Positions 11,964 through 23,120 of a stretch of DNA of 64,000 nt are shown here, in pieces. Both the position numbers and the translations under genes were made by a program. Source of the DNA: Sipunculus nudus (taxonomy: Eukaryota > Annelida > Sipuncula > Golfingiida > Sipunculidae); NCBI GenBank assembly GCA_026874595.1, contig CM049321.1:45815797-45879796 (forward strand), read 5' to 3'. Within the stretch, counting starts at the first letter, position 1, and each line of letters opens with the position of its first letter. The notes under the pieces are model-generated. The model had not been told where the DNA came from. It was given only the letters and a program-made list of their open reading frames with translations, and did no database searches.

Positions 11964-13292
11964 CTATGATTTTCCTCCCTTGCATGTCCTCCTGTGCTTG
12001 TCCAAATTGAACTTCAGTGAAAAAGACTTATAACATAGCTCACAATCATATGGTTTCTCCCCAGTATGTGTTTTTATGTGCCTTTCAAGACTATTCTTTC
12101 GTGAGAAGGACTTGCTACAATACTCACAAATAAAAGGTTTTTCTCCGGTATGTATCCTTAAATGGACGATAAAATTAGTCTTATGGGGGAAGGTCTTGAG
12201 GCAGTACTCGCATTCATATGGTGCTTTCCCAGTATGGATCTTCATGTGAATCCCAAGTTCACTCTTATTTGAGTAGAATTTATTGCAGTTCTCACATTTA
12301 TATGGTTTCTCTCCTGTATGTGTCCTCAAATGTATGTCTAGACTACTCTTTCTTGAAAATGATTTACCGCACTGGTGACACTGATATGGCTTTTCTCCCG
12401 TATGTATCATCTTGTGCATCTTGAGCTGACCCCTTTGTGAGAAGGATTTACTGCAGCACTCACATCTATATGGTTTTTCCCCAGTATGTGTCCTTAAATG
12501 GATGTCAAGATGATTCTTTCGGTAGAAGGATTTGCTACAATATTCACATACATACTGTTTTTCCCCTTTATGTATACTCATGTGCACGTCAAAATTAGTC
12601 TTAATGTTGAAGCACTTGTGGCAAATCTCGCATTTATATGGTGGTTCTCCTGTGTGTTTCCTCGTGTGTACTACCAGCTGACCCTTATTTGAGTAGCACT
12701 TGTTGCATATCTCACATTTATATGGCTTCTTTCCAGTATGTGTCCTCATGTGTCGGTCGCGATAATTCTTTCTGGAGAACGACTTAGTACATTGGTCACA
12801 ATGATACAGTTTTTCTCCGTTTATGGAAGACACAACTGTTGGCGTATGGACTGTTATTTCATCAGTTTCTTTTTGACCGTTTTGTCTTTCTTCACCAAGA
12901 GTATCAGGTCTCAAACAGCTATTGCCTCTATCATCTTGACAACTGGTAATACTTCCATCTTCTTGAAAACTGGTAATGCTTCCTTCCTCTTGACAACTGC
13001 TGATGCTTCCATCTTCTTGAAAACTGCTAATGCATCCTTCTTCTTGACAACTGCTTAGACTTGCAATTTTTGCACACGTCTGTATGCTCCCTTCTGCAGA
13101 TTTCTCACATTCGTCATTATCTAACAAGGGAGGTTTAACATCGATTCCTAACTTCATGTAATCATGAAGCTTTTCCTCATTGATTCCACTGACCTGTTCG
13201 TCAATGTTTGAATCTGCCTGAAAACAACCTGTGTCAAGCTCCAATTTAATGAACCCTCCTATTTGCATTTGGGCCATTTCACGTGGGTCCAT
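11964..13292 (-). CDS. C2H2 zinc-finger protein, last exon or single exon
   Basis: Probable nuclear DNA-binding transcription factor; target and partners unknown. From the first ATG (13292-13290) the frame encodes 442 residues and ends in TAG. Residues 1-77 are acidic with no domain I recognise. About 78-121 is a 10-residue tandem repeat. Residues 163-442 hold ten C2H2 fingers joined by HTGEKPY-type linkers (some altered, such as HTGKKPY and HKGEKQY). The tenth finger ends H-x3-C, a C2HC variant. The open frame continues upstream of the ATG only to 13313, where the minus strand reads 'tatttgcag', a good splice acceptor. So either translation starts at this ATG or the exon joins an upstream exon above 13.3 kb. 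The codon at 13319-13317 is TTG and falls in the acceptor, so it is not a credible start. No KRAB, BTB or SCAN domain is visible. Confidence 0.9.
   Translation of the reverse strand: MDPREMAQMQIGGFIKLELDTGCFQADSNIDEQVSGINEEKLHDYMKLGIDVKPPLLDNDECEKSAEGSIQTCAKIASLSSCQEEGCISSFQEDGSISSCQEEGSITSFQEDGSITSCQDDRGNSCLRPDTLGEERQNGQKETDEITVHTPTVVSSINGEKLYHCDQCTKSFSRKNYRDRHMRTHTGKKPYKCEICNKCYSNKGQLVVHTRKHTGEPPYKCEICHKCFNIKTNFDVHMSIHKGEKQYVCEYCSKSFYRKNHLDIHLRTHTGEKPYRCECCSKSFSQRGQLKMHKMIHTGEKPYQCHQCGKSFSRKSSLDIHLRTHTGEKPYKCENCNKFYSNKSELGIHMKIHTGKAPYECEYCLKTFPHKTNFIVHLRIHTGEKPFICEYCSKSFSRKNSLERHIKTHTGEKPYDCELCYKSFSLKFNLDKHRRTCKGGKS
12931..13062 (-). repeat. Coding minisatellite in the zinc-finger gene
   Basis: Five roughly 30-bp units encode the pattern S(I/L)(S/T)S(C/F)QE(E/D)G. 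Units with Cys-Gln-Glu-Glu and Phe-Gln-Glu-Asp alternate, so the higher-order period is 60 bp. The length is a multiple of three, so unit gain or loss keeps the frame. Confidence 0.85.
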
Positions 13293-13313
13293 GTTCTTTT
13301 TCAGGATGCCAAA

Positions 13314-13332
13314 CTGCAAATATAAAGAAGTG
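13314..13332 (-). promoter_or_regulatory. Candidate 3' splice site upstream of the zinc-finger exon
   Basis: The minus strand reads 'cacttctttatatttgcag' and then the open frame TTTGGCATCC. The pyrimidine-rich tract and AG fit a splice acceptor. The frame is open from the AG to the ATG, so an upstream exon could add coding sequence. Confidence 0.6.
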
Positions 13333-13738
13333 AATTAGATGTTCTAGATAGCAAAATAAATCTTTTAGTCAGCTGAACCTGAAATAATTCAGCACAAGTG
13401 GTCAATATTAGCAGGTGTATACATTGAATACAGAGTACACTGAATTTAAGAACTGAAGATGTTTTACCTTTAAGTTTGACTGAAACACTTCCACTGGAGT
13501 TACTTCATAAAATAAAAGTAAATGCAAAAGTAAATGGTATTAACCAGTTAAAGAATGGATTGAATTATGTGAATGACAATGAATTTAGGAACTGAATTTT
13601 TTTTTATCTTAAAGTATATCTGGAATACTTCCACCGAAGTAACCATATCAAGGAGGTGACGAAAATGGAGATACAACTCCTGGAACTTGGAAGCTCTGCA
13701 ACAGCGCAAGCACCCGCATGACAGCCATAGCTAATTGC
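13333..13738. other. Probable intron or 5' flank of the zinc-finger gene
   Basis: Non-coding. It contains a local diverged duplication around 'gaattta(a/g)gaactgaa' (about 13440-13660). I identify no exon. Confidence 0.45.
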
Positions 13739-14575
13739 AACTAGATATTTCTTGGCACCGCAGATGCCATAGTATCCCCAAGCAATTAATCCCCCCCCCC
13801 CTTTAAGAATAGGCCCCCTATCTTCAGCAATAATTAATATCAGACAACTCTCATAGAAAAGGTCACTCTCATAGAAAAGGTCATGACCCCAATTTCAATA
13901 TACATCATCCCCGAACCCATGTCTATGTATATGCATAACATGAAAGAAATCTGTCTATTATTTTTTAACTTATAATGCTCACAGTACTGTAAAGTGGCAA
14001 TGATGAGGTATTAAATGGCATGAAAACAAGTAAAAGAATAACAGGTGGCACCACTAGTTTCCAGTACATGACAATATTATCCAAGATCTTCAATCAGGTT
14101 GATTTTTTGACCAATCCATGCATGCCTTATTGAGATATTAATGATTTTGTGTAATTTTCACCATATATGGCAATATTCAAGGTCAAGGCCACTCTCATAG
14201 GAGAGGTCATGACCCTAATTAATATATACATCATCCCATTACCCATGTCTATGTACATGCATAATATGAAAGAAATCTGTCCATTAGTTTTTACTTATAA
14301 TGCTTACAATACTGTAAAGTGGCAATGATGGGGTATTAAATGGCACAAAAACAAGTAAAAAATTAACAGGTGGCACCACCAGTTTCCAGTACATGACAAT
14401 ACTATCCAAGATCTTCAAGTTGATTTTTGGCCCATTCATGCATCCCTTATTGAGATATTAATGATTTTGTGTAATTTTCACCATATATGGCATTATTCAA
14501 GGTCAAGGTCACTCTCATTGGAAAGGTCATGAACCCAATTTATATATACATTATCCCATAACCCAAATTTTTGAT
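13739..14575 (+). mobile_element. Family C element, truncated copy
   Basis: The left motif 'tttcttggcaccgcag' and 'agtatccccaagca' (13747-13785) is followed by a C run and then three diverged units with 'ggtcatgaccccaatttca' and 'aggtggcaccac' (near 14046 and 14366). The interior matches 5260-5560. The hairpin tail seen at 5.82 kb is missing, so the right end is lost. Confidence 0.7.
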
Positions 14576-15105
14576 GCGTGGGGTAAAAATTGACGCAGGC
14601 GGTGCATGAGAACCATACTTATTTTTTTATGGCCTAAAGACAATTATTTTTATGAATTTATCATACACAAAACTGCAACCAATTTTTGCACAGCGTCTGT
14701 CTGTTTGTCTGCCGTGGGCTAAATTCACTCATATCCATGTAGTGGTTTGACTTTTCTGCCTAAAATTTTGCATATGTATACAACTTGGACAGCTTTCTGG
14801 ATTTGTGGTAGGTTGCACAACCTACATACACATTTAGGCTGCAGACATCCATGCTAATATGCAACATACCTCACTCTGTTTCCCCTTGCCACTCAATCCA
14901 TGCCTCACTTCACTCTGATTTTGGCAGATACACGTAGTCACTTGTCAGCTACCCATATTCTAGTTTTTAAAGTTTACACATTTTTTCTCTATTTTTCAGA
15001 TATATAAATACAGACTAAATCTTGGCCTGTTGGTTAATCTGTTTGATGCTTCAGTTGAATGGGTATCTACCATTCTGATGATAAAATTTCCTTTTGTGAA
15101 TCTCT
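14576..15105. other. Non-coding spacer
   Basis: No gene. A short piece, 'atataaatacagactaaatcttggcctgttggt' split over 15000-15035, resembles the end of the family B block near 24190-24220. Confidence 0.5.
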
Positions 15106-15866
15106 TCCCAGTCAGCTGAGCGTCATGACCCATGGGTCACTTGTTTTTATTTGTGCCCTGTTAACAGATGTTCATATCTTAAAAGGTCTCAAAAAAAGAG
15201 AAAAAATCTGTCAAAAAACCCGAACAAATACAGGTGGCGCCACCAGTCTGCAGGAACTGATGAAACACTCCATGATCAATATCCATGGAAACAATTATGG
15301 TGATCTCTGCATTAGTTGTTCAGATACTTCAGCTTTTGTATCAAATTTTCCATTATTCTGGGGGGTAATTGGGAGCCCCCCACAGCTTAAAGGATATGGG
15401 TAACAGAGACCTTATTTCAGGTTTCCATGGAGACTTTTCATGGACCTCTCAGTGTGTCAAGAATGAAGATTCTAAAATAGAGAAAAATAATTCGTAAAAA
15501 ATTGAACAATATAGGTGGCGCCACCCGTCTGCAGGAACTGATGGAACATCTCATGATCAATATATATGCCAAAAATCATGACCATCAGTCAAGTAGTTAA
15601 TGAGATATTGAAGTTTTTGTAAGAAATTTTTTACTTTTCTGGGGGGTACTTTGGGGCCCCATAGCTCGATGGATATAGGTAACAGAGACCTTATTTCTGG
15701 TTTCCAAGGAGATTTTTCATTGACCTCTCAAAATCCCAAGTTACAAGGTTCTAGGTCCAGCGGTTACGATTTGTGCCTGGTTAACGGACGGACAAACGGA
15801 CAGACGGACAAAGAGTGATCGCTATAGCTCAGATGACTTTCCGTCAGCTGAGCTGAAAAAAAACAA
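15106..15866 (+). repeat. Family A fragment with an inverted head
   Basis: A head in reverse orientation ('gctgagcgtcatgacccatg', about 15114-15145) abuts forward monomers with palindromes near 15233 and 15514. The fragment then ends in GGACGGACA and a hairpin tail (about 15826-15857). A reversed head next to a forward array is not the normal order and marks a rearrangement. Confidence 0.75.
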
Positions 15867-16130
15867 GTCCTGTGACCTTGACCTTTGACCTCATGACCCC
15901 AAAATCATATAGGTTCTTGCTTTAGTGGTGGGCCATCTGGAAACAAATTTGTGTGGATGTACGGATGGACAGACAGACAGACAAACAGAAAGACAGACAT
16001 ACAGGGTGATAACTATATGGCATCCACTTGTGACCAATAAACACACCAGGTTTTGGGACACTAGATGAATTTTCAGCTGAGAAACTGACATGATTGTTGT
16101 CATTTAATAGTAAAAAAAAAAATTTTAAAT
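15867..16130 (+). repeat. Family C fragment with nuclear-receptor-like direct repeats
   Basis: Carries TGACCTTGACCTTTGACCTC at 15873-15892 and a GACA-type microsatellite (about 15962-16000). No intact ends. Confidence 0.6.
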
Positions 16131-16640
16131 ATTTGTTAAAATAACAAAAAATACAGGTGGCGCCACCACTTTTGGGGAACTGACAAAACTAGTCATGGTC
16201 AATATTCAAGGCAAGATTCATGACAATCCATGCATTAATTATCAAGATATTGGAGGTTTTGTATTATATTTTTTATTATTCTTGGGGGTACTTTCAAGCC
16301 CCATAGCTCGTAGGATATAGGTCACAGTGACCTAATTTCAGGTTTCCAAGGAGATTTTTTATTGACCTCCCTGGATATTCACTTAGAAGTTTCTAGGTCC
16401 AGCAGTTACGATTTGTGCCCTGCTAACGGACAGCTGGACGGACGACAGACAAAGCGCCATTCCTATAAAAATTCCACAAAATCTGATAGAGTGTTTCAGA
16501 TGACTGATAAAAAATATTTGGTGATGCTAGCTCCTGCCGTTTTTGAGATACCTATGGTTCACGTACAGTTGACGCACGACACACAAAAGCACAACGGATG
16601 ATGCCGCACAATCGCATTAGCTCACAGGTTCGCTAAAAAT
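16131..16640 (+). repeat. Family A monomer joined to a family B tail
   Basis: A monomer with the palindrome near 16157 runs to the GGACGGACGACAGACAAAG tract. It is followed by family B sequence ending 'agctcacaggttcgctaaaa' (about 16618-16638). Two families are fused here. Confidence 0.65.
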
Positions 16641-17530
16641 ATGGTGATGCCACCAGTCTTAAACAGCTGATGAAACAGTCCATGATCAATAAACAAATCA
16701 AGAATCATGGAAATCCATGCATTAATTTTTACAATACTAGAGTTTTTTTTCCTTATTCAAGTTTTAATTATTCTGGGGTGCAAAAACTGGCCCAATAACT
16801 AAGAGAATATAGGTTGTTGTGACCCAATTTTAGGTTTCAAAGGAATATTTTTAAACAATCTCCCTGGATATTGAGAATATTTGGAAGTGTCTAGATCCAA
16901 CAGATACAATTTATGCCCTGATAACGGATGGCTGGAAATGTATAAAACATGATTACAAAACCTTTTTATTTCAGGAGGATACATCAAACCAGTCCTGAGA
17001 TATAAGCCTGGATGTCTGAAGCTTCAATGTGAATGTAGGTGGTGCCACCTGTCATAAAATCAAGAAAGCTATCCAGGATGAATACACATGCAACATTTCA
17101 GGCGGATAAGTCAATTCACTGCAGAGATATGAGTGATTTTATCCCAAGGCAGATGAACAGATGGATGCTGTGCAAAAATGGTTGCAGGTGGAGCCACCAT
17201 TTTTTATGTATGTTATTAAGCTATCCAAGGGCTACATTTATGCAAAATTTTTAGCCTGATTGGTCAAACGATTCCAAAGATATGTGGGTTAATGTGTCAA
17301 AAAAGATGCACAGATGGACACACTGGAGAAAGGAAAGGTCAGAGGTGAACACAAAAAAATTGGCATCAGTACAAAATTTTGTGTCCCGATTATTGTGTAA
17401 AGTTTCAGAAAAATCTGCCCAGTGGTCTCAGAGTTCTATACCAGAAAAGAAAGTGGCGCCGGCAGAACCCAAACAAAAACATAGTATCCAAAAACTTTGT
17501 TTTGGCGGTTACAGTTAATTGTACAATTAC
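16641..17530 (+). repeat. Mixed diverged A/C core units
   Basis: Diverged cores contain GGTGATGCCACC (about 16645), GGTGGTGCCACC (about 17039) and GGTGGAGCCACC (about 17187). Near 17480-17520 is 'acatagtatccaaaaactttg', a decayed family C tail. Short open frames here are repeat-derived. Confidence 0.6.
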
Positions 17531-20013
17531 AACAAGTCACCCATGGGTCATGATGCTCAGCCGACTGGCATGTTGACGATATGTTCTTGCACAGCAACAA
17601 ATTAAGATAATGTAGGTGGCATCATAGTTCATGCATATTAGCTGAAGTTCATCAACACCCATAAGCACATCAAATTTGATGACAATCCAGCCGGCTGCTC
17701 CTGAGGAATCTGGCAATTTGTGTGTATTTTGCATAATTTCAGGGGTAGTCAAACATGGCCTGTAACTCAGATAATATAGGTCACAGTAACCTCAATTCAA
17801 GTTTCTGAGGAGAACTTTTGAGGAACTCTCAGGATGTCAATTAAGAAGATTAAGGTCAAATGGTTATGATTTGTGCCCTGCTTTGGTATCAAATTTTCAA
17901 TTATTCTGGGGATGTTTATAAGCCCCATAGCTTGGAGAATATGGGTAACAGAAACCTAATTTCAGGTTTCCAAGAAGACTTTTTCATGGACCTCCCGGGT
18001 TTTCAAAATAGAAGATTCTAGGTCCAATGGTTATGATTTGTGCCCTGCTTTGGTATCAAATTTTCAATTATTCTGGGGTGAACTTATTAGCCCCATAGCT
18101 TAGAAAATATGGGTGACAGAGACCTAATTTAACGTTTCCAAGAAGACTTTTATGGACCTCCCTGGATGTCAAGTATGAAGAATCTAGGACCAATGGTTAC
18201 GATTTGTGCACTGTTAAAGGATGACCACATCTTTAAAGGTCTCAAAAACAGAGAAAAAAATCACAAAAAATAAACAAAACAGGTGGTGCCACCAGTCTGC
18301 AGAAACTGATGAAACATTTCATGACCAATATCCATGCAAAGAATCATGATGACCAATGCATTAGTTGTTCAGATACTTGAGCTTTTGTATCAAATTTTCC
18401 ATTATTCTGGGGGATACTTCAGAGCCCCATAGCTCTGAGGTTTTTTGGTAACAGAGACCTAATTTTAGGTCTCCAAGGAGACTTTTCAAGGGCCTCCCTG
18501 CATATCAAGAAAGAAGATTCTAAGTCCAGTCATTATAATTTGTGCCCTGTTATCAGTTGACCACATCTATTAAGGTATCAAAAATAGAGAAAAAGAAATG
18601 ATAAAAAAATTGAAAAAATACAGGTGGCAGTACCAGTCTGCAGAAACTGATAAAACACTCCATGATCAAAATCCATGCAAAGAATCATGGTGATCAATGC
18701 ATTAGTTGTTCAAATACTTGAGTTTTTGCATCAAATTTTCCATTATTCTGGGGGATAATTTAGAGCCCAATAGCTCTAAGGTTTTGGGTAACGGAGACCT
18801 AATTTTCGGTTTCCAAGGAGACTTTTCATTGGCCTCTCTGCATGTCAAGCTAGAAGATTCTAGGTCCAGTTGTTACGATTTGTGCCCTGTTATCAGATGA
18901 CCACATCTTTTAAGGTATCACAAGAGAGAAAAACAATCGTAAAAAATCGAAAAAAAATACAGGTGGCGCCACCAGTCAGCAGAAATTGACAGAACACTCC
19001 ATGATCAATATCCATGCAAATAATCATGGTGATCAATGCATTAGTTGTTTAGATACTTGAGTTTTTGTATCAAATTTTCCATTATTCTGGGGGATACTTC
19101 AGAGCCCCATAGTTTGAAGAAACTGGGTAACAGAGACCTAATTCCAGGTTTCCAAGGAGATTTTTCATGGGCCTCCTTGCATGTCAAGATAGAAGATGCT
19201 AGGTCCAGTCGTTACGATTTGTGCCCTGTTAATAGATGACCGCAACTTTTAAGGTCTCAAAAATAGAGAAAAAAAATTGTAAAAAATTGAAAAAAAATAC
19301 AGGTGGCGCGACACCAGCCGGCAGAAATTAATGAAACACTCCATGATCAATATCTATGCAAAGAATCATGGTGATCAATGCATTAGTTGTTCAGATACTT
19401 GAGCTTTGTATCAAATTTTCCATTTTCTGGGGGGGGGGGTACTTTGGAGCCCCATAGCTCGAAGAATGTGGGTAACGGAGACCTTATTCCACGTTTCCGA
19501 GGAGACTTTTCATGGGCCTCCCCGCATGTCAAGATAGAAGATTCTAGGTCCTGTCGTTATGATTTGTGCACTGTTAACAGATGACCGCATCTTTTAAGAT
19601 CTCAAAAATAGAGAAGAAAATTGTAAAAAGTAAGAAAAAATACAGGTGGTGCCACCAGCATGCAGAAATTGATGAAACGCTCCATGATCAATATCTATGC
19701 AAAGAATCATGGTGATCAATGCATCAGTTGTTCAGATACTTGAGCTTTTGTATCAAATTTTCCATTTTTCTGGGGGGTACTTTGGAGCCCCGTAGCTTGC
19801 AGAATATGGGTAACAGAGACTAAATTCCAGGTGTCCAAGGAGATTTTTCATGGACCTCTCTGGATGTAAAGTTAGAAGATTCCAGGTCCAGCGGTTACGA
19901 TTTGTGCCCTGTTAACTGACAGACTACCGGACGGCTGGACGGCCTGCTGGACGACGTAAAAAGAGTGATTGCTAAAGGTCAGATAACTTATAGTCAGCTG
20001 AGCTAAAAAACAT
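17531..20013 (+). mobile_element. Family A element, about 2.5 kb
   Basis: The head with GTCACCCATGGGTCATGATG lies near 17534-17563 and matches the 3.56-kb head and core. About six monomers follow, with palindromes or variants near 18283, 18622, 18960, 19302 and 19643. The end has GGACGGCTGGACGG microsatellite sequence and the right arm GTCAGCTGAGCTA (19993-20005) followed by AAAAAA. The left arm of the hairpin is worn. Monomers here resemble each other more than those at 9 kb, as expected from local array expansion. Confidence 0.8.
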
Positions 20014-21769
20014 TGGCCTAACTGCTCTATATTAGGCTGGCCTGGGACCTGCTCTTACTATGATGTAGTCAGGAACATGGCTATAATAAAGTAGCCATCA
20101 CATCAAAATAGGACCAAGGAGTAGCAACAAAATGGTACCATAATATGACCCATTATTTATTTAAGATGTGGCCAATTTTTTGAAGGGATGTCAGGGCAAT
20201 CATGGTCAAACTGTTTCATCAATAATCACCAAATTCTTATCTCAATGGGCACCCATAGGTGGAACAGACTTAAATTGTCAGTGTAGGCCTCTCCTAGCTG
20301 CCTGCACTCATGGTGTTGAAACATCATATCCCATCAATGGCCGACTATTTCTTCATCTCCCAATATACAGAGGCAGGTTGTGTTTTTCAACAATACCATC
20401 ATACATTCTAGAAAATCAAGATTCATTAGCTTTGTACAAGCATTGTAATATAAAGCATTTTCAGAATGGCAGAAACATCTTGTCCAGATCCCAAATGCAG
20501 CACACTGCCCCCCATTAGCATTAAGCTCCAAAGTGACACATTCTGTTCCTAAAGATTAGGTAAGCCTAAGAGCTTTTACACAAAATATCCAGTAATCCCT
20601 AAAGTTGTGACAGAAGTGATGCTTCTATCAAATCTCATCTTTTAATTAAAATGTAACAGTAGCCTGTTTGTGCAGCTTATATGACTTTTTTCAAGGGATG
20701 AGCATAATATCGCTGCCAGAAGGCATGGCATGTTTTATTTCACAATATTTATTAAACCTTTTTTTGAACCATGGGATTGTAATTATAGCATATAGCTGGG
20801 ATCTGATAGCGGGAATAATGAAATGTGTCAATGAGTCAATGTGGTCCTGATACCCCCCCCCCCTTTTGGAGCAGAAACAACCTTTTTTTAGGTTTCAAAC
20901 AAAATTTTGGGACCCCGACCCCCTCCTTCCCTGACCAGGGGATCATTTTTTTCTTTTAGGTTTTCTTTCAGTGTTCCTGGGCCTGAACGTCCCCTTTCCA
21001 AAATCCTGGATCTGACCCTGACTACAGGGAGTTGTCATGTGCCAGATGGTAGCACTTGGTAGAAAAGTCCCTAGCACTCAGTAGTCCCAAGTAAGTAGGA
21101 ACACTACCCATCGTAAGAGCAGTGAAGCATTCAGCAAGAACTTCTTAGAGCTTGGTAGCCCAACGAGAGTTTGAGAATTATCTGGGGTTAAAACAGGGTA
21201 GTGCTCATTTAAAAGACCAAGCGCTCGGGAGTCCCATGCGAGTCAGAGGAATGCCTGGTGTGAATCCTAGGTAGTGCTCAGTAAAAAGTCCCAATGAGCG
21301 CTAGCACTCGGCAGTGCTCGGTTAAAAGACTGACCAAAATGAGGCCTGCCTTTGTGTTAATAACTTGAACAAAATTACAAAATTCTTATCTAATTTCTGG
21401 CATAAGATTAAAGTTTGATTAAATAAAGTGTTATCCATGAAAAAAGCTCTAGCTTTATGAGTTGAATGTTAAGTGAGAAATTATATTTTATATAAATTTC
21501 TTGCTCTTACACAGGAGGATTTTCAATACTACCACTCTGGGACCCCTTTAATATGTATATTCTTAAAGCTGGGAATAATATATGCACTCTTTGAGTTTTC
21601 TAACCAAGTTTGAAGTTATCTAGATTTAAGAATAATTTTTTTCATATAATTCCTTAAAAAATAGTTATATATATAATATATAAATAAATATAAACCTATA
21701 AGTGACAGACTTTTTAAACAGGTGTTGACTTTCTAAATTACAGTTTTCTATCTCATTTAAATATGAATT
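20014..21769. other. Non-coding, partly low-complexity sequence
   Basis: No gene I can support. Around 21040-21330 there is a loose repeat of 'agcactcggtag' phrases, and a C run lies near 20851-20862. Open frames are short with no domain. Confidence 0.5.
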
Positions 21770-22200
21770 AAAAATAATTATAACTAATCAATAAAATTAA
21801 AACTTTAAAAAAAGTTGTTATATCTAAATATGAAACAAAAATACAATATTTATCTTAAATAAAAAAGTAATTATGTTTGAATTTGAAATGTGAAAAATGT
21901 AGGTGAAACACCCCCAACCCAGTATTTGTATTGGGATGGTAATTATAACTTTTAAAATTATTATTTTTTTTATATTTAAACATAAAATTTGAAAATTAAT
22001 TATAAGTATCAATAAAAAAAAATTAAAGTAGTAATATTTAAATATGAAAACAAAAAACAATATTTATCTTAAATAAAAAGGTAATGTTTGAATTTGAAAT
22101 GTAAAAAACGTAAGTGAAACACCCCCAGCTCATTTTTTGAATTAGGATGGTAATTATAACTTTTAAAATTATGAATTTATTTTTTTTTTAAATATGAAAT
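21770..22200 (+). repeat. Two-copy AT-rich tandem repeat, about 216 bp
   Basis: The segments near 21840-21965 and 22055-22175 share 'caatatttatcttaaataaa', 'gtttgaatttgaaatgt', 'gtgaaacacccccag/a' and 'gatggtaattataactttta'. The two copies differ by scattered substitutions and small gaps. Confidence 0.75.
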
Positions 22201-23120
22201 GTAAAAAAAATAATTTTCATCCATTATGGGCATACATATTAAGTAAAATGAAAAAAAAACCTGTTTATAAGCATTATTTTTAAGGTTCTGTTGAGATGAA
22301 ACCTCTTTAACACTTACTGGCTGAGAAATATCGATCTTACATAAACAGTTAAAAGTAGATAAAATCAATAAAAATTAAATAATTCTTAACATCAACTGTC
22401 TTTGTATATAAATTTATTCGAATAATACTAAAACAAATGAACCAAATAATGAACCATGACGGTACAAAGCCATCATATATTTCCCTGTCATTCGGGTGAA
22501 AAGAGCTTGTTGAAGGCAAGCTGTTTAAATGATTTCCTTATTAACAGAAATGATTTTTGTTGTTATCAGTGCAAGTATTAAAAGACTTTGATTGCAAATA
22601 TTAAAAGTATTAACATTAAATATGCTTTGTGACTGTACATAAAAGCTCTCAGAAAATGCATATATAAAAGGGTGGTTCATGTAGTTAAGTAAAGATTCAC
22701 AAAATATTATAATTAATGAATATAACTTTATATACCTTAATACAATAACTATCGTTGTTCTGCAACCTGCTTGGCAGTAATAACTTTGTACTATATTAAG
22801 AGTTATGCAGGGGCACTTTGCAACTTTTGATAGAAGGCTGACAATTTGGTCACAAAGTGGGGAAAATATAGAACTGGCATTACAGCACCTGTATCAGGCT
22901 TGATCATACTCCATGTGCTGTAGCATAAAGATATCAGTTACAGGATATGAGACAATAAACTAGTGATTCTCTGATGAACCATGTTAAGGGTAATTAAGAA
23001 CAAGGCCTACAGGCCTAATGGGAATCTGTGCATTGGGAAATACACTAGGTATAATGCTTCAACGCTGGACCATCACTTCTCATGTATATGAACAACACAA
23101 GTACTAATCATTTTGAATGA
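22201..23120. other. AT-rich non-coding sequence
   Basis: No gene or clear repeat seen. Confidence 0.5.

Noticed and set aside
12218-13058. Plus-strand frames across the zinc-finger region
   Set aside because: Shadows of the minus-strand zinc-finger exon.
18706-19584. A second recurring frame (peptides starting MFRYLSF or similar)
   Set aside because: Same reason: repeat-borne, not kept open in the 58-kb copies or in most 7-10-kb copies.
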